Source: Alphaproteobacteria bacterium UBA2964
GTDB lineage: Bacteria; Pseudomonadota; Alphaproteobacteria; MPNO01; UBA2964
NCBI GenBank assembly: GCA_002348425.1
Contig: DEBE01000196.1
Span: 1-10,170, forward strand
DNA: 10,170 nucleotides
Direction of reading: 5' to 3'
Positions 1 through 5,976 of this stretch are shown piece after piece. Every line of letters starts with the position of its first letter. The first letter of the stretch is position 1. The notes below the pieces were generated by a model. That model worked only from the letters and a program-made list of their open reading frames with translations, was not told where the DNA came from and did no database searches. The translations under genes were made by a program, and so were the position numbers.

Positions 1-23
1 AGGCTTAAACCAACCCGCTGGCT

Positions 24-914
24 TTATGAAGGTATTTTCTCTTTGCCCTGTTTGGTCTCACGCCACCAAATATAAAGGCCGCTCGCAATAACAATACCGG
101 CACCCCCTATTGTTATTTTATCCGGGAATTGATCAAAAAATATCACTCCGAAAAGGGTCGCCCAAATAATTTGAGTATAAAGAAAAGGGGATAAACGGGA
201 CGCGGGTGCAATTTCAAGGCCTCTTATCAAAAGATAGTGACCGATCCCATACAAACCTCCTAAGCCCATCATTAAAAACCAATCTGTTAGAGATGGCATA
301 ATCCATACGAAAGGAACAAACATTGAGGTAACCGAAACCCCAAACACACTGGTCCAAAAAAGACTAGTTTGCGTGCTATCAGACCGTGACGCTATGCGGG
401 TTAAAATTTGATAAAAGGCATAACAAATCGCGGACCCCAAAGGCAGGATAGCTGCCCAATGGGTAGCCCCACTACCCGGACGGATAATAATCAACGCACC
501 AGCAAACCCAACAAAGATTGCTATCCAACGACGCCAGCCTACATGTTCCTTGAGGATGGGAATTGAAAGAGCGGCAATAAAAATTGGTGCTATAAAAAGA
601 ATAGCAACGGCATCAGCAAGGGGCAGATAGCGTAATGCAAAAAAGAACAAACTGGTAGCAATCAACATCAAGGCAGAACGCGTAATATGCAGCCATGGAC
701 GTGATGTTTTAGCTAGGCGGAAAATTCCTGAGCGGAAAAACAAAACAAAGGTAACAAGTGCATGGAAGACATAACGCGCCCAAACTACCTGCGTTATATC
801 ATATCTAGGTGCCAAAGTTTTAACTATGGCTTCACCACCAGCAAACAAAGCTAAGCCCATCATCATTAAAATAATGCCGAGCCGAATATTTTGTGAATCG
901 TATTTCTGAGACAT
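24..914 (-). CDS. DMT-superfamily (EamA/RhaT-type) metabolite exporter
   Basis: An inner-membrane transporter of the drug/metabolite superfamily, a family that exports amino acids, nucleosides or other small metabolites. The substrate cannot be read here. Seen: from the chosen start the protein has 296 residues, almost entirely hydrophobic segments fitting about ten helices in two EamA halves (roughly 10-140 and 150-285). It has the family-like patterns GALIIIRPG in the middle and IASGLYIWWRE at the C-terminus, followed by a short basic tail. The open frame runs upstream to TTG at 1067 with another ATG at 1004, but the extra 51 residues are polar, unlike the family, and have no ribosome binding site. 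ATG 914 gives the normal family length, though its own Shine-Dalgarno is also poor. The gene is divergent from the TSUP permease. The family call is firm; the start is moderately sure. Confidence 0.88.
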   Translation of the reverse strand: MSQKYDSQNIRLGIILMMMGLALFAGGEAIVKTLAPRYDITQVVWARYVFHALVTFVLFFRSGIFRLAKTSRPWLHITRSALMLIATSLFFFALRYLPLADAVAILFIAPIFIAALSIPILKEHVGWRRWIAIFVGFAGALIIIRPGSGATHWAAILPLGSAICYAFYQILTRIASRSDSTQTSLFWTSVFGVSVTSMFVPFVWIMPSLTDWFLMMGLGGLYGIGHYLLIRGLEIAPASRLSPFLYTQIIWATLFGVIFFDQFPDKITIGGAGIVIASGLYIWWRETKQGKEKIPS

Positions 915-1101
915 TAAATAGCTATTGATGATCGCTCTTAAAGGTGGCGCATGTGTATAGTTTAAGGATCTTTTTAGCAATAGAAGGCTATCATTATTAG
1001 CCATAAAGTGATTCGGGTGATAATAACATCCAAATATTTTTGAAATAGAAGAAGATATTATGCTCAATTATTGCAGGAATTTTAAGGGGTAAGAACCACT
1101 C

Positions 1102-1857
1102 ATGGAGCCTTCTTTTTTAGGTGTACCCGATGTCAATATATGGATGTTTTGGGGACTGACATTATTTGCCGCTTTTACAGCTTTTGTCGGCATTGCCACT
1201 GGCGCGGCAGGAGGGCTTGTAATGATGGTCGGACTAGCATCAATTTTTCCTCCAGTTATATCGATCCCTCTTCACACTGTAGTGCAGTTAGGCGGGAATA
1301 CCAGCCGCATTCTTTTTATGTGGAAATATATTATGAGGCCCGTGTTGTTTCCCTTTGTTGCAGGCGGTGTTTTAGGAGGCATTTTAGGGGCAAATATTTT
1401 TATATCATTACCAGTTGCCGTGTTACAGGGCTTGCTTGGCGTATTTGTACTCGTTTTTTTATGGATGCCTTCAATGAACCAGATAGGGGGTAGAAAGCAC
1501 CGTTTTGCAATCGTTGGTTTTTTTGCGACGTTTTTAGGAGTTTTCGTTAGCGCTACAGGTACACTCGTAGCACCTTTTGTGGCTAGTGAAGCTCCGGACC
1601 GGCGTAATCATGTCGCGACTTTTTCGACCCTGATGGCCATCGTCCACATTTTAAAACTCATTGCATTCGGGTTTCTTGGTTTTGCCCTCGCGGCATACTT
1701 ACCTCTAATGGTGGCTATGGTTTGTGCAGCAGTAGCTGCAAGCTACATCGGAACTAAGGCCCTAAATCATATGAAGGAACACAATTTCAGGGTAATTTTT
1801 AAGACTATCTGCACATTTCTCGCCCTACGTCTCATTTGGATAGCCCTAGGATTTTAA
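1102..1857 (+). CDS. TSUP family (TauE/SafE-like) anion permease
   Basis: A membrane permease of the TSUP family (Pfam TauE). Members move sulfite, sulfoacetate, thiosulfate or other small organic anions across the inner membrane. Seen: 251 residues, the usual family length, with about seven or eight hydrophobic helices in two related halves. A glycine-rich first loop (GAAGG near residues 34-38) is followed by a polar turn (QLGGNTSR), and the second half has VSATGTLVAPF. These match the repeated signature of the family. The start is ATG 1102, with AAGGGG at 1084-1089, 12 bases upstream, a slightly long spacing. It is divergent from the DMT exporter and converges on the ThDP enzyme gene. The sulfur link is family knowledge only: no sulfonate-cleaving gene is adjacent, although a TauD-type dioxygenase lies about 5 kb to the right. 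The substrate is unknown. Confidence 0.85.
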   Translation: MEPSFLGVPDVNIWMFWGLTLFAAFTAFVGIATGAAGGLVMMVGLASIFPPVISIPLHTVVQLGGNTSRILFMWKYIMRPVLFPFVAGGVLGGILGANIFISLPVAVLQGLLGVFVLVFLWMPSMNQIGGRKHRFAIVGFFATFLGVFVSATGTLVAPFVASEAPDRRNHVATFSTLMAIVHILKLIAFGFLGFALAAYLPLMVAMVCAAVAASYIGTKALNHMKEHNFRVIFKTICTFLALRLIWIALGF

Positions 1858-1920
1858 TCCATAGAACACCAAAGTAATACACGCCTTTTAATGTGGAACT
1901 AATAAATAAAGGACACCCTA

Positions 1921-3615
1921 TTACTTAATGACCACATCAATGATAGCACTTTTTCCAGCCCTGAGTGCTTCGAGACCATTCTTTAATGCCCCTTGGACAT
2001 TTTCTGGATCTTCTACACGTTCTCCATAGGCGCCAAATGCCTCAGCGACTTTCGTAAAGTCTGGAGCTTGAATATGGGTCCCATGAAAGACGTCAGTGTC
2101 TACCGCAATACCCTTGGGATACATTTTCAAATGCATACCCTGCATAGCGGCATACTTTTCATTATTAAAGATAACAGACATCACCGGTAAACTAAATTCC
2201 CTAGATGCCCCCAGACTTTGCAAAACTGGATTATAAAGAAACGCTCCATCACCTATCAAGGTTACAACCGGTACATCTGGCTTTGCTAATTTTACACCGA
2301 GGGAAAGACCCAGACCTTGGCCAAGCCCACCTTGACGACTGTATAATGTTCCGGGCTCACCCCACATAACATGCTGACGCAAAAGACCTGTATGGGTAGT
2401 TACCTCGTCTACATAAGTAGTCCCTTTAGGCATCACCTCATTAAGACAAGCACAAAGCCAAACGGGATCAATAGGCGTACTTTGTCTTGCTTCCGCCTGT
2501 TGGGACCTTCTCTGATCCATTAACGCCTCATGGGCAGAGCTATATTTATCAAGCCGCTCCTTTACATTTGATTTATCAATACCGAGGTTTTCGGCGGCAG
2601 CAGCTAAATCACGGAGTGTCTGTGCAACATTACCTTCAAGGTACATGTCTGCTTGATGACTCTGATAAACCATCGAATTTCGATGGGGATCCTCATCTAT
2701 GATAGCGATAGTCGCATTGGGCGGACGGTCGCTGGGTGGATACCAAGGTGCACGTGTCCTTATTACTAAAACCAAATCCGCTTCGTCCCAAAACTGTTTA
2801 ATATCGTGTCCTTGATGCAGGGGATGATCTTTAGGAAAATTAGCAAAAAGAGCACCAGGGTTTTCCACCACAGGCAAGGAAAGTAGCTCGCACAGTTCAC
2901 GCAAGGCATCATAAGCTTCATTATCCTGCCCAGCTGCTTCCGTAAGGACAACGGGCGCTTTAGATTCTGATATTTTATCCGCTAATTTATTTATGTCTTC
3001 AGGGGCGGACAAAACTCTTGGAGCAGCGGGGACAGCGCGGGGCCTCTCTGGCGCCGTCCATTCATCCATTAAGGTCTCAGTTGATACAGATAAATAGGTC
3101 GGGCCAGTTGGCACTCGCTGAGCAATTTCGCCGGCGCGGATTATACTTTCATAAACTGTATATGGACTGCCAGCGATGGATGCATATTTTACTATTGGCT
3201 CAACTAACCTCGTGGTTCCGCCAACAATACTGAGATTATTGATCCATTGCGCCCCAGGATCAAACCCTGGCTGTTCTCCATAGGTCATCGACTCACCAGA
3301 AATTACAACCATTGGAACCCCTGCACAAAAAGCGCCATGTATTCCCATGTTGCCTTGCAACAAACCAGACCCGGCATGTAAAAGCACCATCTGCATTTCG
3401 CCAGTTGCCATTGTATATCCAGCGGCGATATCTACCGCTAATGTTTCATGCCAAACATCCATAAGAACCGGACCGCTATTACCTGATTGTTTTTGGTTAG
3501 CCATAGCCTCCCAAACAGGAGCCCACTCAGTTCCCGGCGAAGAAAGTATATATTTACATTCGAGTTTTCGACATGCTTCTAAAATAGCCTCACCGCCATC
3601 TAACGTATTTCTCAT
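1921..3615 (-). CDS. Thiamine-diphosphate-dependent enzyme, acetolactate synthase/2-oxo acid decarboxylase superfamily
   Basis: A cytosolic ThDP enzyme that would cleave or transfer the acyl part of a 2-oxo acid. Seen: 564 residues in the order Pyr domain (about 1-180), central domain (about 205-345) and PP domain (about 385-560). The Pyr-domain catalytic glutamate is E57 in WHETLAVDIAAGYTMATG, which aligns with the HE...GYARATG motif of IlvB. The ThDP/Mg motif begins GDG at 455-457 and ends NN at 484-485, the standard spacing. The start ATG 3615 has GGGAAG a few bases upstream. It resembles IlvB-like and benzoylformate or phenylpyruvate decarboxylase-like enzymes but is not clearly IlvB: no small-subunit gene (ilvH) is adjacent. 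It does not show the usual Xsc pattern after GDG. The central domain has no obvious complete FAD motif. It is divergent from an SMP-30 lactonase, with a palindrome between them. The superfamily is sure; the reaction is not. Confidence 0.87.
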   Translation of the reverse strand: MRNTLDGGEAILEACRKLECKYILSSPGTEWAPVWEAMANQKQSGNSGPVLMDVWHETLAVDIAAGYTMATGEMQMVLLHAGSGLLQGNMGIHGAFCAGVPMVVISGESMTYGEQPGFDPGAQWINNLSIVGGTTRLVEPIVKYASIAGSPYTVYESIIRAGEIAQRVPTGPTYLSVSTETLMDEWTAPERPRAVPAAPRVLSAPEDINKLADKISESKAPVVLTEAAGQDNEAYDALRELCELLSLPVVENPGALFANFPKDHPLHQGHDIKQFWDEADLVLVIRTRAPWYPPSDRPPNATIAIIDEDPHRNSMVYQSHQADMYLEGNVAQTLRDLAAAAENLGIDKSNVKERLDKYSSAHEALMDQRRSQQAEARQSTPIDPVWLCACLNEVMPKGTTYVDEVTTHTGLLRQHVMWGEPGTLYSRQGGLGQGLGLSLGVKLAKPDVPVVTLIGDGAFLYNPVLQSLGASREFSLPVMSVIFNNEKYAAMQGMHLKMYPKGIAVDTDVFHGTHIQAPDFTKVAEAFGAYGERVEDPENVQGALKNGLEALRAGKSAIIDVVIK

Positions 3616-3842
3616 TTTAACTTCCCTGAACCTTTTTTATTATCGTATCATACACAGTTTGATAGAAAAACCGTATCCTAAAAGGATACCAATTATCTGC
3701 AGCAAATAAAATTATAGTGCGGCGAGACTTTAATATTTCTAGTCAAAATTACTATCACTCAGCCTTATATTTTAGTTATAATAGGCTTGGAAAATCACAG
3801 CCCAACAAGATAAAATGGCACTGTTTATTATGGAAAATCAGA
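3616..3842. promoter_or_regulatory. Shared divergent regulatory region between the ThDP enzyme and lactonase genes
   Basis: The two genes are read away from this AT-rich stretch. On the minus strand a GATAAT-like -10 lies about 30 bases before the ThDP start, with only a poor -35 (TTCTAT) 17 bases further up. On the plus strand TATAAT at 3777-3782 lies 60 bases before the lactonase ATG, without a recognisable -35. Weak -35 boxes on both sides would suit promoters that need an activator. The 17-base palindrome at 3673-3689 lies between the two candidate promoters. The promoter boxes are read by eye and are uncertain. Confidence 0.4.
3673..3689. promoter_or_regulatory. Perfect 7-3-7 palindrome, candidate operator
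   Basis: GTATCCTAAAAGGATAC is a perfect inverted repeat: 7-base arms around AAA. It lies between the two divergent genes, upstream of the candidate -35 of the ThDP gene. The size and symmetry fit a dimeric helix-turn-helix regulator, for example of the GntR, LacI or IclR kind. No regulator gene is within the window. It is unlikely to be a terminator, because neither side has a T-run and no gene ends here. Confidence 0.45.
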
Positions 3843-4742
3843 ATGCCTAACCCTTCCGTCGCTTCTAAACAATTTTGCACCTTAGGGGAATCGCCTATAT
3901 GGTCCATAGAAGAACAGGCGCTGTACTGGGTGGATATCGTTAAAAAAAGAATTCACAGGCTTACCCCATTGAGTGATCATGTTGATCGGTGGCAAATGAG
4001 AGTTCAGATTGGGTCCATTGGATTTTCTACTAATGGCTATTTAATTGCAGGGACGCGTCAAGGACTTGGATTTATTAAACTTTCAGACGGTTCGTTTGAG
4101 CTAATAACTGATCCTGAAGGCAGTGGCAAAGATAATCCGGTCCGCATGAATGACGGCAAAGTTGACAGGCAGGGTCGTTTTTGGTGTGGCGGAATAGAGG
4201 ATCCTGGCTGCAGGGAAATAGCCTCACTTTACCGTCTCGATCCAGATTATACTGTCCACATTATGGAGAGTTCTATAGCTATATCAAACTCCATTTGCTG
4301 GAGCCCCGACGATTCGACTATGTATTTCGCTGATTCTCTAAAAGCTGAAGTTTGGGCCTATGACTTTAATTCTATGGAAGGGACAATACACAATCGTCGT
4401 GTTTTTGTAGACATGAAGGAAGAAGCCGGTGTGCCCGATGGTGCTACGGTTGATTCAGATGGGTTTTTATGGGTAGCACTTTTCGGAGCAGGAATGGTGA
4501 AACGTTACGACCCCAACGGGAAGGTGGAACGTACGGTTCGATTTCCTGTATCACAAATTTCATGCCCTGCATTCGGTGGTGTCGACATGAAAACACTTTT
4601 TGTTACCACGGCTTCCCAAAACTTCAAACAAGACGACTTTAAACGAGAACCGAATGCGGGCGCACTGTTCTCCTTAGAAACTAATGTCAGGGGAATTCCA
4701 GAGCCGACTTTTGATAGAAGGCCGAAAATAAAATCTAAATAG
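3843..4742 (+). CDS. SMP-30/gluconolactonase/LRE family sugar lactone hydrolase
   Basis: A six-bladed beta-propeller metal-dependent lactonase that would open an aldonolactone or a related cyclic ester. Seen: 299 residues from ATG 3843. Metal ligands of the regucalcin family can be placed: E16 (LGESPIW), N149 (ISNSICWSPD) and D199 (VPDGATVD), with R101 and N103 in RMNDGK as the substrate-side pair. The C-terminal GALFSLETNVRGIPEPTF is typical of the family. The frame is open upstream to GTG 3717, but those 42 residues do not resemble the family, and ATG 3843 puts the first metal glutamate at the expected position. The Shine-Dalgarno is weak (GGA eight bases upstream). It is divergent from the ThDP gene. 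Its TAG stop ends one base before the CCA end of the convergent tRNA-Arg. Family confident; the actual lactone unknown. Confidence 0.87.
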   Translation: MPNPSVASKQFCTLGESPIWSIEEQALYWVDIVKKRIHRLTPLSDHVDRWQMRVQIGSIGFSTNGYLIAGTRQGLGFIKLSDGSFELITDPEGSGKDNPVRMNDGKVDRQGRFWCGGIEDPGCREIASLYRLDPDYTVHIMESSIAISNSICWSPDDSTMYFADSLKAEVWAYDFNSMEGTIHNRRVFVDMKEEAGVPDGATVDSDGFLWVALFGAGMVKRYDPNGKVERTVRFPVSQISCPAFGGVDMKTLFVTTASQNFKQDDFKREPNAGALFSLETNVRGIPEPTFDRRPKIKSK

Positions 4743-4819
4743 TGGCGAGTCCGGAGGGATTCGAACCCCCGACCCACAGCTTCGAAGGCTGTTGCTCTAT
4801 CCAGCTGAGCTACGGACCC
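4743..4819 (-). tRNA. tRNA-Arg, anticodon UCG (codon CGA)
   Basis: A complete cloverleaf can be drawn on the minus strand. The 7-bp acceptor is GGGTCCG with CGGACTC (one G-T pair). The D arm is GCTC/GAGC with A20 in the loop, an arginine identity base. The anticodon stem is ACAGC/GCTGT around the loop CTTCGAA, giving TCG. The variable loop has five bases. The T stem is GGGGG/CCCTC around TTCGAAT. Discriminator G and an encoded CCA follow, total 77 nt. It is the second gene of a two-tRNA unit. The CCA end directly abuts the stop codon of the convergent lactonase gene, so any transcript trailer and terminator must lie inside that coding region. Confidence 0.95.
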
Positions 4820-4828
4820 TGCACAAGG

Positions 4829-4904
4829 TGGTGCCGCCTGCGTGATTCGAACACGCGACCCCCGCATTACGAATGCGATGCTCTACCAACTGAGCTAAGG
4901 CGGC
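4829..4904 (-). tRNA. tRNA-Thr, anticodon CGU (codon ACG)
   Basis: A complete cloverleaf can be drawn on the minus strand. The acceptor is GCCGCCT with AGGCGGC. The D arm is GCTC/GAGC. The anticodon stem TCGCA/TGCGG (one T-G pair) holds the loop TTCGTAA, giving CGT. The variable loop is GGGTC. The T stem is GCGTG/CACGC around TTCGAAT. Discriminator A and an encoded CCA follow, total 76 nt. It lies first in the unit, 9 bases before tRNA-Arg, so the two are almost certainly one transcript. Confidence 0.95.
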
Positions 4905-4929
4905 ACTACGTAATCCACTAACAGGAGAA

Positions 4930-4958
4930 GTCCTAGCAAGCTATGGGATTTCTTGCAA
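4930..4958 (-). promoter_or_regulatory. Candidate promoter of the tRNA-Thr/tRNA-Arg unit
   Basis: Read leftward, TTGCAA (4958-4953, 4 of 6 to TTGACA) is followed after 17 bases by TAGGAC (4935-4930, 3 of 6 to TATAAT). Transcription would start near 4923, about 19 bases before the mature 5' end of tRNA-Thr, a sensible leader length. The boxes are weak and were found by eye, so position and spacing are the main support. Confidence 0.33.
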
Positions 4959-5217
4959 TCACTCCATTAGGGTTATGCGAGCTTTCAACCATTCAAAACT
5001 TCGAACAGAGCTTAAATATTTTTTATTTTGTTTGCAGGTAAGTGGGAGCTAATAGCCAAAAGGTTTGATCACAAAGCCAGTTGTTATCTAGAGCAAGCTC
5101 GCGCTGATGTTCTCCGCAAAGCAGTAAATCAAAAAACTCACCATGAAGTGGAAAAATTCTGAGAATGTATTTTGGTTTTTGCATTTGATAGTCGGTACCC
5201 CTTGTAAAATTGGTTCA

Positions 5218-5256
5218 GGGTCACGAAGCTTACAGGAGTGATAAACTTCGTGACCC
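5218..5256. repeat. 11-bp perfect inverted repeat (stem-loop)
   Basis: GGGTCACGAAG (5218-5228) and CTTCGTGACCC (5246-5256) pair perfectly around a 17-base loop that contains AGGAG. There is no T-run after it in either direction, so it is not a simple intrinsic terminator. It could be part of a structured RNA, a protein binding site, or a relic of a small repeat element. Confidence 0.6.
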
Positions 5257-5268
5257 CGATAAGGTGTG

Positions 5269-5296
5269 CAGCAAGTTATGGAGACGAAACTCGCTG
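5269..5296. repeat. Inverted repeat, 8 of 9 pairs
   Basis: CAGCAAGTT (5269-5277) and AACTCGCTG (5288-5296) pair with one A-C mismatch around the 10-base loop ATGGAGACGA. It lies 12 bases after the 11-bp stem-loop, which makes a joint structure plausible. Confidence 0.45.
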
Positions 5297-5324
5297 AACA
5301 TTTCTAATTATCTATAAGAAGATG

Positions 5325-5348
5325 ACCTTATTGGGTCCCAATTAAGGT
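5325..5348. repeat. Interrupted inverted repeat
   Basis: ACCTTA (5325-5330) pairs with TAAGGT (5343-5348), and inside it TTGG pairs with CCAA around a GTC loop, with one bulged T. It is the third hairpin in a row. No T-run follows on either strand. Confidence 0.4.
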
Positions 5349-5503
5349 AAGATTGAGAAGAAGAAAATAAACAAAGACCCATATCAAATATTCTATAAAA
5401 TTCTATCGATAATTTTTTAACCAAATGTTCGTTCACTATATATAGAGGTGAGCTTCATTCCGAGTTTGATTTTTTATTAAAATATAGGCGTTATAAATTG
5501 ATA

Positions 5504-5707
5504 TCACCTGTCGATTTGAGGTTTAAGATTAACGGTAAAAGCATTTTTAGGCATAGAGATTAAGACTAAAATAAAAGCAATCATTATAAATGAAAGCGCA
5601 ACAATATAGCCCATTACTGCTCCAGAAAAATTTACGGAAAATCCATATGTAAGACTGGACAAGTTAGAGAATGCCATTACAGCGCCTAAAACCCAAAATT
5701 TATTCAT
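5504..5707 (-). CDS. Small two-helix membrane protein, unknown function
   Basis: Not recognised. Seen: 67 residues from ATG 5707. The first hydrophobic segment (about residues 3-21) is followed by a short polar turn, then a longer one (about 29-52, rich in I, V, A, L and M), then a tail with K, N, P, Q and R. This could be a two-pass inner-membrane protein, or a cleavable signal peptide plus one anchor. The start is supported by GAGGTG just upstream; an in-frame GTG at 5713 overlaps that Shine-Dalgarno and is less likely. It is divergent from the lipoprotein gene. Small size and lack of homology I can name keep the confidence moderate, but the hydrophobic pattern plus ribosome binding site argue for a real gene. 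Confidence 0.6.
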   Translation of the reverse strand: MNKFWVLGAVMAFSNLSSLTYGFSVNFSGAVMGYIVALSFIMIAFILVLISMPKNAFTVNLKPQIDR

Positions 5708-5710
5708 AAC

Positions 5711-5716
5711 CACCTC
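5711..5716 (-). promoter_or_regulatory. Ribosome binding site deciding the start of the small membrane protein
   Basis: GAGGTG on the minus strand ends three bases before ATG 5707. The spacing is short but the match to the anti-Shine-Dalgarno is good. It includes the alternative GTG start, which makes ATG 5707 the better choice. A TATAAT at 5728-5723 lies so close that its transcript would begin inside this site, so it is probably not the promoter. Confidence 0.5.
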
Positions 5717-5911
5717 AATTAAATTATATAAGAGGCACGAATTTCTGCTATTTCCAGATCAAGGTAATTAGTAAAGAGGTTGGCAACAGTGAAAACAATA
5801 ATGTTGTTTTGAACTCTATAAATCTAAGACGAATATTGAAAGTTATACCTTTCGCCTTTTTTATTTTTATTGATCAAATGAAAAGGCCGGCGGCGACTGA
5901 AAATTAGATAT

Positions 5912-5939
5912 TTGAGTTAGATCAAAATTCAAGTATTCT
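5912..5939 (+). promoter_or_regulatory. Candidate promoter of the MORN lipoprotein gene
   Basis: TTGAGT (5912-5917, 4 of 6 to consensus) is followed after 16 bases by TATTCT (5934-5939, 4 of 6). The predicted start near 5946 leaves about 30 bases to the TTG start codon and includes its Shine-Dalgarno. Read by eye. Confidence 0.35.
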
Positions 5940-5963
5940 ACTAAATGTGATGTGATTGCAAAA

Positions 5964-5968
5964 AAGGA
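5964..5968 (+). promoter_or_regulatory. Ribosome binding site that decides a TTG start
   Basis: AAGGA lies exactly 8 bases before TTG 5977. The alternative TTG at 5956, directly after an in-frame TGA, has no Shine-Dalgarno and lies upstream of this one. The downstream TTG also gives a lipoprotein signal peptide of normal length. Confidence 0.6.
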
Positions 5969-5976
5969 TCAACCTA

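Larger units (their letters stand above)
4905..5503. other. 599-base stretch without a convincing gene
   Basis: Apart from the tRNA promoter candidate, no frame here looks clearly coding. A 44-codon frame from TTG 5028 to TGA 5160-5162 has a plausible polar, helical composition (YLEQARADVLRKAVN) but no clear ribosome binding site and no ATG. From 5218 to 5348 three inverted repeats follow each other, listed separately. The remainder (about 5350-5503) is very AT-rich, with short direct repeats such as ATTCTAT twice near 5388-5405 and CTATATATAG near 5437, and it lies downstream of the small membrane-protein gene. It contains no recognisable tmRNA, SRP, RNase P or known riboswitch signature. 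Confidence 0.5.

Noticed and set aside
915..1067. N-terminal extension of the DMT exporter to TTG 1067 or ATG 1004
   Set aside because: The added residues are polar and unlike the family, no Shine-Dalgarno is present, and ATG 914 gives the normal length.
1858..1920. Search for a terminator between the convergent TSUP and ThDP genes
   Set aside because: No GC-rich hairpin with a T-run is visible in these 63 bases.
3717..3842. N-terminal extension of the SMP-30 protein from GTG 3717
   Set aside because: The 42 extra residues do not resemble the family or a signal peptide; ATG 3843 places the first metal ligand correctly, and a TATAAT-like box lies inside the extension.
4505..4867. Minus-strand open frame of 120 codons across the tRNAs and the end of the lactonase gene
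   Set aside because: It reads straight through two perfect tRNA cloverleafs and antisense to a conserved coding region.
5723..5728. Consensus TATAAT (minus strand) before the small membrane protein
   Set aside because: Its transcript would begin inside the ribosome binding site, and no -35 lies at a proper distance.
5854..5887. GCCTTTT/AAAAGGC inverted repeat with a 20-base loop
   Set aside because: Short stem, large loop and no T-run after it; T/A-rich arms like this arise by chance in such DNA. Not called a terminator or operator.
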